Assembly: GCA_963971405.1 (NCBI GenBank)
Contig: OZ020484.1
Coordinates: 21,576,001 to 21,640,000, forward strand
From: Psococerastis gibbosa
Lineage: Eukaryota > Arthropoda > Insecta > Psocodea > Psocidae
Direction: 5' to 3'
DNA: 64,000 nt
Positions 46,127 to 61,185 of this stretch are shown here, in pieces (position 1 is the stretch's first letter; the number at the start of each line of letters is the position of its first letter). The notes beneath the pieces were generated by a model. That model was given only the letters and a program-made list of their open reading frames with translations, made no database searches and had not been told where the DNA came from. The position numbers were made by a program, and so were the translations under genes.

Positions 46127-48621
46127 ATGGCCATTATCAGCACGTTTATTCACCTCATCTGAGCTCATTGCATTTTATAGAATGCAGGGGAACCACTTTT
46201 TGGTTATAATATGGACACTAATCAGATACCTCATAATTTTTGGACTTTTTTATCGATTGTCCGCAACTATACCTTGTCCTACCAAAGTTTGTAAATTGTT
46301 ACCTCTAACCTGACTTGTTATACATGTTGGAAAATTTACGGTGCTACGCCCACTGATACCGGTGCAATGTCTATAAATAGTTATGTTCAGGTATGTCCGA
46401 ATAGGAGAAGGCACCATCAAGTAAGAGTTGGTTATAAGAAAACGCTCCTGAAATTTATTGGCCCCTGTTGAACTTCTCAGAATTTCTGGCAATATACAAT
46501 ACAATATACGGTATATGCTCATTGCATGTGTAACTCGAAATCTTCTACAACACGGCCACTTATTGCTTTCAAATTAAATTAAATAACAATAAGACATTGC
46601 ACTTTTATGGAACAGTTGCGCTTAGAACTTATTAATTTCTTTATTTTACCAATTCAATGAATGTTCGGAATTGGGTTTGTCCCGATACCTAATATTTTAA
46701 TCTATGTTGTCGAAGGGTCGTTGCACTACCCAAGACGGTGAAAAAAGACAATGTAATTGTAATGTATTACGCAGGGTGAAACAGTTATTGTAGGTATTAG
46801 CATATGTATGTTAGTTATGAACGTGTCCAAAACATCGCAGAAATGCAGTGTTTACATAACAATAATTTATACAAAATAATAGTAGTAAGAGTTAGGTACG
46901 GTATTGAAAAAAAAATTATGGAGTGAGATAGGCCTATTTGTGTTTCCATAAGGCGTAGTTATAATATCATGCAGCACCTAATTGCAATGCAGTCTCCTTG
47001 CACCATTCATTAATGGTGGCCATTTATGCAATTAAAAGCTTTGATCAATTCAATTAAAATGACTCTATGTGCACCAATATATTGTATATTGTTATATCAT
47101 CGTACTGTATCACGGGTGCCCGCAATGGATTCATATGCAGCATGTTTTGAGCCATATATAAGAAACACATAATACACTGCAGCATGGGTCCATGGTGGGC
47201 GACTCCTTGGCATGAAGTTAAGCTGTGCAGCGCTGTATCATCATAAAAAATTCCATACACCTTTAGTGTGCTCCAATTATGCCTAATCAAGCATAAGCTT
47301 AAGAATTAACTGAAAAAAATTCCGTATCATATCCCATCGATGGTCGTAGTGACCCCTCCAATTAATTTACTTAAGGTGTATTTCATAGCTTTCAAAATAA
47401 CTGTGTTTAGCAGGGTAGCAATGTTGAGTGGCAAAAACCATGCGGCTATATTGGATTATGATATTTAATTAATTATGGTTCAACTACGCTGAGTTGTCCC
47501 ATACGTCACAGCAGAAAAATCACGGTAAGTTGACTGAGACAAGTGTTACGCGAACAACACTCATCTTACAAATGATGTATGCGATAGAAGCTTTCACATA
47601 CAGTATATCATTTTGTAAGATAACTGTTCGAGTAACACTTGCACAATATGCCTTAGTTAAAATACCGTGATCTTTCTGCTGTGACGTATGGGTCAATCGC
47701 GGCTGTAAACGAATGAATCGTAAGACAAGAAGATCATTTTTGAAAAAAATTCGCATGTGGCCTAATCCGCCGATATTGTTGCAAACAAATGTTAAGACTC
47801 AAGTGGAACACCAAGTTATTATTTCGCACCCATACAGTATATATTCACATCAATCATATCACAAAATTGCAGTGATTACACTTTTCGACAACAATAACCA
47901 CATTCTAACCAGAGCCAATTTCAATTATTATTAGTCTAGTCATAAACAAGCTACACAGTCGATCGAAATACTCGTAACCTAAGTTGAGAAAATTATGAAT
48001 AACCTAAGTATGTTTGTGTCACTGAGAACTTCTCGAAATTGAAAATAACCAACAAGCTTTAAGACACTTCACCCAATCGAACGAGGCTTTGAACGTCATA
48101 ATATTTATGCTGCTATGGCCGGAGATAAGACTTTAAGGTGGAAGGCAATACTTTTTATCAACGATATTGCAGTCAATAGGGCGTACCTCAATTAAATAAC
48201 CGCCATGTTTTAATTGACTGAAGACTTATGCCCATTTCATCCTGACGGTAGAGAATATAGGGCAATTGCCTTTCCGCAATGAAGCATTCTGAACGAATAT
48301 TACCACTAAGATATTTAACTTATTTAACTGTACTAAATTTGATTTTCCTTTCGCTAGTTCTCACACTATATACTGTAAGTAAGAGGTCTCTCCGATTTTA
48401 TACCTAGCCGCATTATTTAACAATAAGAGACATTGAAAAGTAACGGATGGTTATTTTTGTTAGCATCGCATAACTGGGGCGAATGCGAATTATTGTAGAT
48501 ACGAAGTTAAGATTAACTGGTGAAACAATAATAATGGTACCGAAAAATGTCACATTACAATAAAGGACTTCATACCTATTTGTTGTTCTCTTTGTCCCTT
48601 TCAACACTACATTCCTACTCT
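46127..48621. other. Region downstream of GluCl, no gene recognised
   Basis: Likely begins with the GluCl 3' untranslated region. Beyond it, only short open frames with no family signal. A 50-base-scale inverted similarity (CACGGTAAG..ATACCGTGAT near 47520 and 47670) hints at another small fold-back sequence. Confidence 0.4.
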
Positions 48622-48962
48622 CGTTGTTTGTTTTGTTTTCCAACGCCTTCTTTCAGCATTTCTGCTTGAAGCAACCCTGTCAGCCTGGCGGGGGGAGTAA
48701 GTCCGTTTATTAACTTGAGGCACCCTAACGGCAGACTCCTTCACCTCGGGGAGAAGGGGAGTTGACTGACAGGGTGGACCTCCTGATTATAGTGGATTCC
48801 GAATCACTTGGGGAACACAGTAGTCACAAGATTAATTCGGAAGTGACCAGGACTCGAAACGCACTCAGACTGACTGGTATAGTTTCAGCACGTTATCATG
48901 TCCCACCATGTTCCCCTGCCAACGCTGTGCACCCTACAAAGTTTGCCGAAGTTTGGAACAGG
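48622..48962 (-). mobile_element. SINE-like retroposon (family 2)
   Basis: Minus copy: TTGTTTGTTTTGTTTTCCAA (tail side), CCTGTCAGCCTGGCGGGGGG, GATTATAGTGGATTCCGAAT, GCCAACGCTGTGCACC. Between the GluCl and Adh5 3' ends. Confidence 0.8.
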
Positions 48963-49199
48963 CTCTGTTCTCGTGGACTCAACTTGGTATGGCCGTTACA
49001 TACTGGTAGCAGGTCAAGAAAAGTTTTGAGCTACGTACTCACAGGACGTGCTTAGCTTCCCCGGGGTCACTATAGTACATGGAAGTCTCCAACAACATCA
49101 CGATTGAAAGTTGTGATCTTAATAATAATAAAGTACCAGTACAAGTGAACTTATACATGCTTTCCGATTATATAATAATAATATAATAAATATATAATA

Positions 49200-50015
49200 T
49201 TTTTTTTTTTTTTAAAGGCGCGGGACTCTTTCAAGTATTTGCGCCGGTCGGTGTGTGTGTGTGTGTGTGTGTGTGCGGAAGTCATGGGTGTTTTAGAATG
49301 GTTTTGTCTACAGTCTACAGGTGGGGCATGACTCCGGTCTTGCTTAGAAAGCTTAATGTTGCCGTGACCGGCCCATGCTTGTCCCCTAATAAGTTTGGCA
49401 GGGTGTGTGGTTTTGGTAACGAAAATCTGCCCGCTGCGTATATAGGGCATTCGGTAATTATGTGTTCCACTGATTGTGGGACTCCGCACCTGCTGCATGT
49501 AGGGGGCTGGTCACCAGACATCAAATGTCGATGGGTAAGGCGGGTGTGTCCTATGCGCAATCTGGCAAGAGCAGTCTCTTCTGATCGATTTAGGCGATAT
49601 GAGGTTTGCCAATCCCCAATAACTGGTTTGATGCTTCTTAACTTATTGTTAATGGTGTCTCGCCATGCAGCCTGCCAGGCATTTTTGGTTTCCCTTTGGA
49701 TTATATTGAATACATCTGGTAAAATGGTTGTGGCCCAAGGAGCGGCAGTCATGATTGCCGCCTCTTTAGCTGCCGCATCAGCTGTGCTGTTTCCTTGTAT
49801 ACCCACGTGGGAGGGTATCCAATGAAAATGCACTTTGGAGTTGGATGGCAAGTCTTTTAACGTTGATAATATGGCATTCGCCAGCGGACACTTAGTGCTT
49901 GTATTTCCGATGGTGTGTAAAGCACTAAGGCTGTCAGAAAAAATTACTGCTTGAGGCAACCTGTCCGCGACTATACGCAGAACGGCTTGATATAAAGGGA
50001 AGAGTTCTGCTGTGA
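49200..50015 (-). mobile_element. 5'-truncated LINE with RNase H domain (I/R1-like group)
   Basis: An open frame (stop at 49315, readable up to about 50015) encodes the end of a non-LTR retrotransposon polyprotein. It contains an RNase H domain with TAELFPLYQAV, IFSDSLSALHTI and WIPSHVGIQGNSTADAAAKE, followed by a CCHC-like motif (CSRCGVPQSVEHIITEC). The order RNase H then C-x2-C-x7-H-x4-C is known from the I/R1 superfamily. The reverse transcriptase is missing because of 5' truncation, usual for LINE insertions. On this strand the 3' end has an (AC)n run and an A-rich tail at about 49200-49216. The uninterrupted 214-codon frame suggests a young copy. Confidence 0.88.
49243..49276. repeat. 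(GT)n microsatellite
   Basis: About 15 GT units, lying in the 3' untranslated part of the minus-strand LINE (AC on that strand). Confidence 0.85.
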
Positions 50016-50083
50016 GACAAAATATAATAATATATAATTAAATAATACGAGTAGTGGGAGTATAATATAAGTATTAATGTTAA

Positions 50084-50545
50084 ATTTCGGTTGGCTCCAC
50101 TTTCCATATCCCAAAACACTGAATTGATCGATGGGACGATTACATGGTCAAGAACGGACAGACCAATATACTAGTAATATAACACAGTAATTAATTGCAA
50201 GGTCTGTAATGCATGAATTATCAATAATTTTTTCAAACAATATTTTTTTATTCAAAACCAAAACTTAGCTTGGGAAAGCAACCTGTTTGGCTTCTTAAAA
50301 CATGCCTGATGTTTGGGAAAGCATTGATAGAGGTTCCACAGAAAAACTTTTTAAACTCCTTTTTCATGAAGAGTCCTTTTTATTTTTTTACCGCCAGAAC
50401 CAAGCTATCAAGGGTCAAGCGACCTATTAGGTTTCGTTTACATTAATGACGACTACAATATAATATTGAATTCTAAGACAATAGTTGGAGCCATTTTTGA
50501 GAGAACATTTTTTTTTAGTAGTTTTTTTGGAGTTTTTGGAGGGTA
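50084..50545 (-). repeat. Family-A fragment, minus orientation
   Basis: Shares AAATTTCGGTTGGCTCCACT, TGAATTGATCGATGGGACGA and GACAGACCAATATACTAG-type sequence with 16540 and 56898, and further on the reverse of the family-A middle (AACCTGTTTGGCTTC, ACATGCCTGATG, AAGCTATCAAGGGTCAAG). Truncated on the right. It abuts the 5'-truncated LINE at 49200-50015. Confidence 0.5.
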
Positions 50546-51479
50546 ATGTATTGTATTATCTAATACTCCATTCGTCCTCGACTCCTCGAGAAGTCAGTCA
50601 GTTATTTCACTTTAACTATTACTAATAGAAATATTCTCCAATCCACTACCAGTCTATTTTCTACCAATAAAATTCATTTGTGAAGAAAAAAGCACAAGAA
50701 ATGAAGTGAATGGCCTTCAGCTACACCAACTAAGAATTGGCAGATTTAGTGAAGGAGATCAATAGCTAGATACAGTAATAACGTATATTATAATATCAAA
50801 ATGTATTTATTGTATTTGTGAAATATAATATCGTATTATACCCAAAATAATTGAAGGGACTTACAGATAAAATACGCCTCTGGAAACTCCCTATTGCAGC
50901 AGAATTTAGAAAAGCATGACGGCTCTCAAACTGAAAGCAAAAATTGAAATGTTATAGTTTTTAATAACAGAACTTGATACCTATACAACCTGTGACGGAA
51001 AAGAGCTAAGTTATTATTGGAAACGGGGGATAGAGCATATTAAGAGCAGATGAGATAATCAGAAAAATCTAATTTATAGCAATAGTAATAGCTTATGCCA
51101 AAATCAGTTCAAGTAAGTAGTGTATTTTCACAATTCACAACCGGTTCAACCCATCGAGACAAACCAAATTTTAATGGATACCGTGGGAAACAAAATTTAA
51201 TATTAATTATGTTTTTGGACTATCTCAGTGGATTGGAGTGGTCTGTGCAATACATTGCTCATTCCTAGGGTAAGCCCACAGCATGCTTCAGGTGCAACTT
51301 CGATATAAGACACTGTGAGTTTTCCTGATAATTTTCCGCAACTTGGAGTGGACATAACTTGCCGAAGTTTTATTCATTCGTAATTTCATCCTCATAACGG
51401 AATTAGGGTGCATTCTCACAAGTTATTTTGACACGTACCCAAACCTGATTAGGTAGCATTTACACCTGCTATATTGGTC
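50546..51479. other. Convergent intergenic region, no gene recognised
   Basis: AT-rich; this is where the missing Adh5 terminal exon would be expected if the last intron is short. I tested acceptor-like AGs by eye and none continued the Adh5 frame with a plausible C-terminus. Confidence 0.4.
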
Positions 51480-51900
51480 GAGGGCACAAACCACAGAGGC
51501 AGGCCGAGAAAGGAGCACATGGAGGACGTAATGGCGGACATGGAGTGCGGGACCTACTGGGAAATGAAAAGGATCGCGAAAGACAGGGAGGAGTGGAGAA
51601 GAAGAGTCAAGTTGCTGCAAACCAATCGATAGATTGTAACCCCAGAAGAAGATATTGGTAAGCTTGAGTCAGTATGATCATATAGTTAGGTGTAGCCGGT
51701 GTAGGCTGAGATTAGGCGCAAATTCCACCGACCTCGATAGTGATGGTGATATTGACGTGGTAGCAGACATTTTTAGACTGTCTTTAAGGTCTGCTACAAC
51801 GTCAATATCACTATCACTATCAAGGTCGGTGGAATTTGCGCCTTAGGCAGCTTTCAATGGTCGTCAATAAAAAGCCCTTCAATTAATAATAATAATAATA
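51480..51900 (+). mobile_element. LINE 3' end with (AAT)n tail, interrupted by a hairpin MITE
   Basis: Positions 51480-51632 encode HRGRPRKEHMEDVMADMECG, then TYWEMKRIAKDREEWRRRVK and a stop, resembling the basic, Trp-containing C-terminus of another non-LTR polyprotein type (GRPR...A.DR..WR). Downstream comes an AATAAA (51868) and an AAT-repeat tail (about 51884-51900), as in RTE/CR1-like LINE tails. The 128-bp hairpin element at 51715-51842 splits the 3' untranslated region. The family assignment is by motif memory only. Confidence 0.6.
51715..51842. mobile_element. Hairpin MITE, copy 5
   Basis: 128 bp flanked by TTA on both sides. Tip GGCGCAAATTCCACCGACC, copy-specific arm TCGATAGTGATGGTGATA, then TTGACGTGGTAGCAGACAT and a loop. 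It is inserted in the 3' untranslated part of a LINE copy. Confidence 0.88.
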
Positions 51901-51928
51901 CAAGTCATTTCACTGTAGAGCAAACTCA

Positions 51929-55986
<4,058 letters not shown>

Positions 55987-56889
55987 GATGTTGCTTCAAT
56001 CAGAGTCTGAATTAAACAGAAGGAACAGACCGGCTACGATAAAGAGAAAGATAAGTCAAAGTGATATGATAACAGTAACTGAATAATTAATAATTATTAT
56101 TAAAACCGGCTCGTCATCAACATAAATATCACTAATATCAATATCAGCTGGTGAGCTTCTGCCACGCCGTTTACCATAATTGTCGTGTAAATAGAGAATA
56201 ATAGATACATTATTTATTTACATGAAGTATTCAACAACTCGCGATATTTACAATTTACATTAATTTAATTAATTTTAAAAATGTTATTTCTCCAAGTTAT
56301 GTCTGTACATACATACAATAAGTGGCGCAGTGTTGAGTAAAAGAGTTTTGCTGTTGTTAGGTGGGGAACTGTCCAGTTCTGACTTCTGTTCACCATATTG
56401 GCCATATCAACTTTGTATAAAAACAATGAACATTAGAGCGCCGGTTAGTATAAATGTTATAACTGTAACTTGCTTTGCAGTTTGCACGACAGCGCCTGAT
56501 AAGTAATAATCAAAGAACTTATATAATGTATAAAATATGTGATAATAGTACTCGCTCCATTCAAGTAGTGTGTTCAAGATGAACCTTACCTCATGTGCCG
56601 GGTTTCATGCACTGCCGGTGGTTCTAGCCTGAAGTTTCCACGGCAGGGAAGCGTTAGAGTGGAGACATACATTATCTTTTATTGTAATCCTGTGTTTTGG
56701 CCGTTCATACTTTGTATAACAGGTTTCCATTATTAAAAGGTTATCCTTAGAGTAGGCATGTATGCGAATTCAGCAGATATAGTGAAAACGTAAAATATAG
56801 AATCAGAAATGAAAGAACCGGCGTGAGTTTACTCGAAGCTGCTTTCGTATTTAGTAGATAGATAATGTTGGTAATTCCATAGTAAATGA
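55987..56889 (-). other. Upstream region of Adh5
   Basis: Contains the likely 5' untranslated region and perhaps a non-coding first exon near 56.6 kb (G/C-richer stretch ending in GAGGTAAGG on the reverse strand). No TATA box assigned. Confidence 0.35.
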
Positions 56890-57655
56890 TTTTCATATGG
56901 TTAAATTTCGGATCACTCGACATCCCCTATCCCAAAGCACTTAATTGATCAATGGGATAACATATTCTAGAACAGGCAAGCCAATACATTACAACACAGT
57001 AATAATGGTAGGGTACGCAATGTATATTTGAGCGTAAATTTTCCATTTTTTTTTTTTTTGCACAAAACCGAAACTTTGAGAAAGCAACTTGTCCGATTGT
57101 GTTACTCTAAAAACATCCAAATCACCACATCTAATACCAAAACGTGCCTGGAAATAGAAAGCATGGATAGAAAGGCTCATCAGAAGAATTATTTTTTAAA
57201 TAATGTTTCATGAAAATTGATTCATTTTTATTTGTTTTCCCCAGAAGTCCAGAACCTGAACCAAACTATCAAGGAGCAAGGGACCCATCGCATTTTTTTA
57301 ACATTAATAACGGCTACGATATGATTGTGAATTTAAAATAAATCGTTGTAGCCGTTTTAGAGAAATAACGTTTTAGCCGTTCATTGTTTTAGTTTTTTTA
57401 GGGTAAGACCTCCCAAAATTGAATTATAAAAAAAAAACGAGGTATGATTTTTGTGGACCTATACATACTATATATCCCAAATTTCATTCAACTCAACCGA
57501 GTAGTTTGCTAACAAATCGCCGATTAGACTGACAGACATTTCGTAAAAACTACTCGTTTGGGTTCAGGGACCTAAAAAGTGGAAATCTACTGAAATCTGA
57601 AATCGAAAATTTTGACCATCACAAAGCTTTCTTAATACTATATAATAGCTAACTG
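56890..57655 (-). mobile_element. Family-A element, minus orientation
   Basis: Longest minus copy: AAATTTCGGATCACTCGACA at the left, then the reversed family-A body (TATCAAGGAGCAAGGGACCC, CAACTCAACCGAGTAGTTTG) and TCGAAAATTTTGACCATCAC AAAGC at the right. Open frames are short and not conserved. Confidence 0.55.
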
Positions 57656-57883
57656 AGTTTGAACTTGAACTTGATACAATTCTGTTGTAAGTATGCCTGA
57701 TTCAGGTGCAAAAAGAATAAGAACGTGGCTTGAGTGACAGTTCTGAATGTGAAAAAAAGATGAGATTGATGAATACTGTACCCTAATTATAATGCTTCCC
57801 TGCAACAAAAGTTTCACTGCTATTGTGTATATCTGTTGTGGTAAAAACTTACCACATACACCCCATTTTTTTGTCAAACTGTA

Positions 57884-58019
57884 TAGACTATAGGGTACGT
57901 CGGACTAAGCCATGGTTGCCTAGACTTATGAGGAAATTGGTGGGGGAAAAGTCTTATAGGTCGTAAGTCTATACAACTATTGTTTAGTCCGACTTTCACT
58001 TAGGCAACCCTATAGTCTA
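57884..58019. mobile_element. Short TIR element (MITE), different family
   Basis: 136 bp bounded by TAGACTATAGGG and its exact inverse. Inside, TCGGACTAA and TAGACTTA also recur inverted, so the whole can fold back, with one arm carrying an extra GTTGCCTAAGTGAA. No convincing target duplication was seen. Confidence 0.7.
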
Positions 58020-58410
58020 TTCTCTATGGCCTATGCAGTTGGGTAGAGTAAAGTCAGTAAAGACACAGCCCTGTCAAAAATGCGTGATACGATATATGCC
58101 TGCTTATAACACTGATTTTTTTTTTATTACGACACTGTGAGGATAGACTAGTGTAACGGGTATTTTTTTTAAATATTATAAATTCGAGATGCAGCTATAA
58201 AATGCAAGATGTTGAACATTTTTTTACAACTCGATGTAATTTGGCATGCAGCTTTTTTAACAATTACGGTACTAATAATAAAAAATAAATTAAATTTTCT
58301 TAAAGAAAGTGTCCATGAGGCCATAAATTTTTTAAGATCGAACTGAAAAGATGGTTTAACTATCACATGCCCTCCTACAAAATTTGATGTAGTTAACAAT
58401 AATGATCAGT

Positions 58411-58690
58411 ATAGGTGTACTCTAATTGGACATGGCAATTTTTTAATTGGAATGCTCCTCAACCGCTTTAGGTATCGTACATTAGAATTCGATGCTCAGG
58501 GGTTACAAATGAAAAATATCCTTGCGAAAGCTCTCTAATGAATGGATTCATTAAGCGATTTACCGGACCACTAATACGTTAATTTCTTTTTACAAACGCC
58601 ACAAAAGTGTATGAACTGTTGTATGCATTGAATACTGATACTGGCTAATTCGCTAATGACTAAAAAGCCAGTCTAATTGCACTCCACTAA
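58411..58690. mobile_element. Possible diverged relative of the GTGGAGTGCAATTA element
   Basis: The right end reads GTCTAATTGCACTCCAC followed by TA, identical to the right end of the element at 29047-30190. The left end (GTGTACTCTAATTGGACATG after a TA-containing flank) is only an imperfect match to its inverse. About 280 bp with no coding content. The right terminus is secure, the left one is not. Confidence 0.4.
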
Positions 58691-58837
58691 GTGTAGTAGT
58701 CTTATGTTTCCCGGTTGATGTTTAATATAAGCACCATTCCAATTCCATTTCAATAAACATCTTTAAAATATAAAATAATAGCTTAATTAATTTTTTATGG
58801 GAAATCTATAGCGGTAAAATTATTCCTCCCGGTATCG

Positions 58838-59008
58838 GATGGAAAAGTTAGGATACTATTTAAATGCACTACGACGCAATAGATTGTGTTGAGAATTTGC
58901 TATGCTAATGGAAATGTTCAAAACTGCATCGGCTCGAATGGAAAAGTTATGATACGAAATTTATGCAGTACGACGCAATAGCTTCTGTTGAGAATTTGCT
59001 ATGCATTT
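58838..59008. repeat. Two-unit tandem repeat of about 100 bp
   Basis: ATGGAAAAGTTAGGATACTA, CACTACGACGCAATAGATTG and TTGAGAATTTGCTATGC recur from about 58939 as ATGGAAAAGTTATGATACGA, AGTACGACGCAATAGCTTC and TTGAGAATTTGCTATGC. Confidence 0.7.
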
Positions 59009-59608
59009 GGCTAAGATGAACAAATTCTCCTTCCCTTAGCGCAGGGAAAAATCGTCATCGATGAGAAATACACCACTTCTGTCGATCTGTCATAGCCGCA
59101 TTGAAAGTGAGTAGTCACTTCCTTGAGCTGAATAGACCCATGACTAAATCCCATTGGCTGGTGCAGGAGTACTAGATGTTTGCTGGCTGCATGACCTCAT
59201 CAATGTGACTCATCGGCCTCAACCGTGACCGGCATTCTTCCGCCAACCATACTTTCAGTCCTCGAGCTATTTCAATCCGCGCCTACTAGGATTGTCTTCC
59301 TATGGAATGAATGAGACTTCTACCATTGCAATACGAGATTTGAAAGATCGATCAAGGTGACCACTAACTGTTCATTTCATAAAAACAACAGCAGCCGGTG
59401 TGGTACTATATGGCAAGTCCTAACCTCATATTTTCCGGCTAGTTTTTGCCCTACCGATTGGGCCGCTGCTCATTTTTAATCGAGCTGAATCAGACAATGC
59501 AAGCTGGTTCTGCCTAAAATACATTCTTTTAGAGCCTGTGCATGAATGTACAAAGTTATTAAGACATTGCATTGTGTTCATGACATGCCCAGCTGACTAA
59601 TTTTTCCT

Positions 59609-59752
59609 TAAGGATGGTTCACACCATGTTTCAGGAAACTTTTCTTCGAAATAGCTTGGGGCTTATCCTCCCATAACAATGGCCCCATGCTATCTCTCGG
59701 GATCACATTAACTCGAAGAAAAGTTTTCTAGGCGTTGGTGGGAACCGCTCTG
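59609..59752. mobile_element. Short inverted-repeat element (possible MITE)
   Basis: The left half (GGATGGTTCACACC, then GGAAACTTTTCTTCGA and ATAGCTTGGGGC) pairs with the right half (GCGGTTCCCACC, GAAAACTTTTCTTCGA, ATAGCATGGGGC) with some mismatches and small length differences. About 144 bp, no coding content, termini approximate. Confidence 0.55.
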
Positions 59753-60146
59753 AATTGTGTTCGGACAAACCGTAATACAAATTAATGTTGTAGATAAAAC
59801 CATTTTTCTGGAGATGTATTGAGGCTCATTCTCCCCAATATAAGTCTAGATCTATATATGATGTTTCCTTTTTAAAATGTACATTGTTTCAATCCAGTGC
59901 TTATCCATTTTTATGACGATCTTTGACATTATTTTTGATCTAGCCAACTAATTGTGGCTCCGACCTTTTCCGTGTTACTTTTATTGATGAGATTTACATA
60001 GCCAACGACCTCAATAATTTTCAGACATTAGTGTTATTGTTTCCGCATTAATTTTGGCCATTGCTGGCAAAGTCCTTGATGTCAATCTACAAGCGACCCA
60101 TTGACTGATAGTAACATCTAAGCTAGATTTAATAAGTAGTGAGTAC

Positions 60147-60350
60147 TCAGGAAACATAGAGTAATGGTATAGACTCCGAATTTCAAACGAAAGATTGTTG
60201 GTTCGAGTTCCACACTTGCTACATTTTCTTCGGAGGGCATGTAAAGCAGGCGGTCCCGGGCTTTCCTAGTTGAGTGTAAGAGAGGGCTTTATAGTCCTAA
60301 CTCCGCTAGGTTGGCTAAGTAATAAAACAAAAAGTCAATATTTATTTTAT
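60147..60350 (+). mobile_element. tRNA-derived SINE (family 1)
   Basis: Head ATAGAGTAATGGTATAG, B box GGTTCGAGTTCC, a small deletion after TACATTTTCT, then the family body and the AAAGTCAATATTTATTTTAT tail. Confidence 0.82.
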
Positions 60351-60498
60351 TTAGTCTTTACTTGAGACATTTATAATTTTGAAATTGTTAGGAAAATTAA
60401 AATTTCCCCATCCTTTGGTATACACATTATTATCCGTGTGAGAGTGTTGACGTAGAGCAGATATCGATCACTTGCCCGAAAAGCTGGACCTTATCATG

Positions 60499-60820
60499 TT
60501 GTTGTTGTTGTTTCTAACGCCTGCTTTCAGCATTTCTGCTTTTAAGCAACCCTGTCAGCCTGGCGGGGGGAGTGAGTCTGTTTGTTAACTTGAGGCACCC
60601 TAAGGGCAGACTCTTTCACCTCGGGGAAAGGGGAGTTGACTAACAGGGTGGACCTCCTGATTATAGTGGATTCCGAACCACTTGGGGAGCATGGTAAAGC
60701 CACACGATTAAATCGGAGGTGACCAGGACTCGACTTATACTGCCTAAGCGAGTTATCATGTCCCACCAGGTTCCCCTGCCAACGCTGTGCACACTACCAA
60801 GTTGCCGCAGTTTGAAACAT
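60499..60820 (-). mobile_element. SINE-like retroposon (family 2) with 13-bp target duplication
   Basis: 322 bp flanked by the exact direct repeat GGACCTTATCATG (60486-60498 and 60821-60833). On the reverse strand it starts ATGTTTCAAACTGCGGCAAC, has a B-box-like GTCGAGTCCTGG about 100 bp in, and ends in an (AAC)n tail, which explains the GTT run at 60499 on the + strand. The exact duplication shows recent retroposition. Confidence 0.85.
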
Positions 60821-61105
60821 GGACCTTATCATGACATTGTGTCTATTTTTGGGCGTTGATCCCATGCATGTGGCTTCACTACCACCGGAATTATTTCGCT
60901 GGTTTTGAGAACGTATGAATTGGTGCTGCATTAAATCACCATGACCATGTCTTATGTTGACTCGTTTTTCACAGGCAAATCACCGCGCATGGAGTCTTTT
61001 CCACCAAACGCCGTTAGATGACCTGTTCGGCGTTCAAATGTCTGGCTCACTGCTGTTCATCTTAGCGTAATATTTTATTGATCTTGACGCAGACTGGAGC
61101 GCACC

Positions 61106-61185
61106 ATGGATCTACCATTTGAGATTGTTGTTCGCGAGTGGCAGTCACTTCTACTGGAGTGTTATTTCTTCTCTGAAACCTTTTG
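61106..61185 (+). CDS. Weak candidate first coding exon of a downstream gene
   Basis: ATG in a strong context (GCACCATGG) opens MDLPFEIVVREWQSLLLECY then FFSETF, and runs to a consensus donor GGTAAGTTA at 61186. The surrounding 60.85-61.2 kb is free of recognised repeats and less AT-rich than average. No second exon was found before the window end, so this rests only on start context and donor. Confidence 0.18.

Noticed and set aside
49253-49825. A 190-codon + strand frame
   Set aside because: It is the opposite-strand shadow of the LINE RNase H frame, which has clear motifs.
51301-51345. Candidate Adh5 terminal exon on the minus strand (CACAG acceptor)
   Set aside because: Continuing the frame gives CVLYRSCT and a stop, which does not resemble the family C-terminus (SIRTVVK-like).
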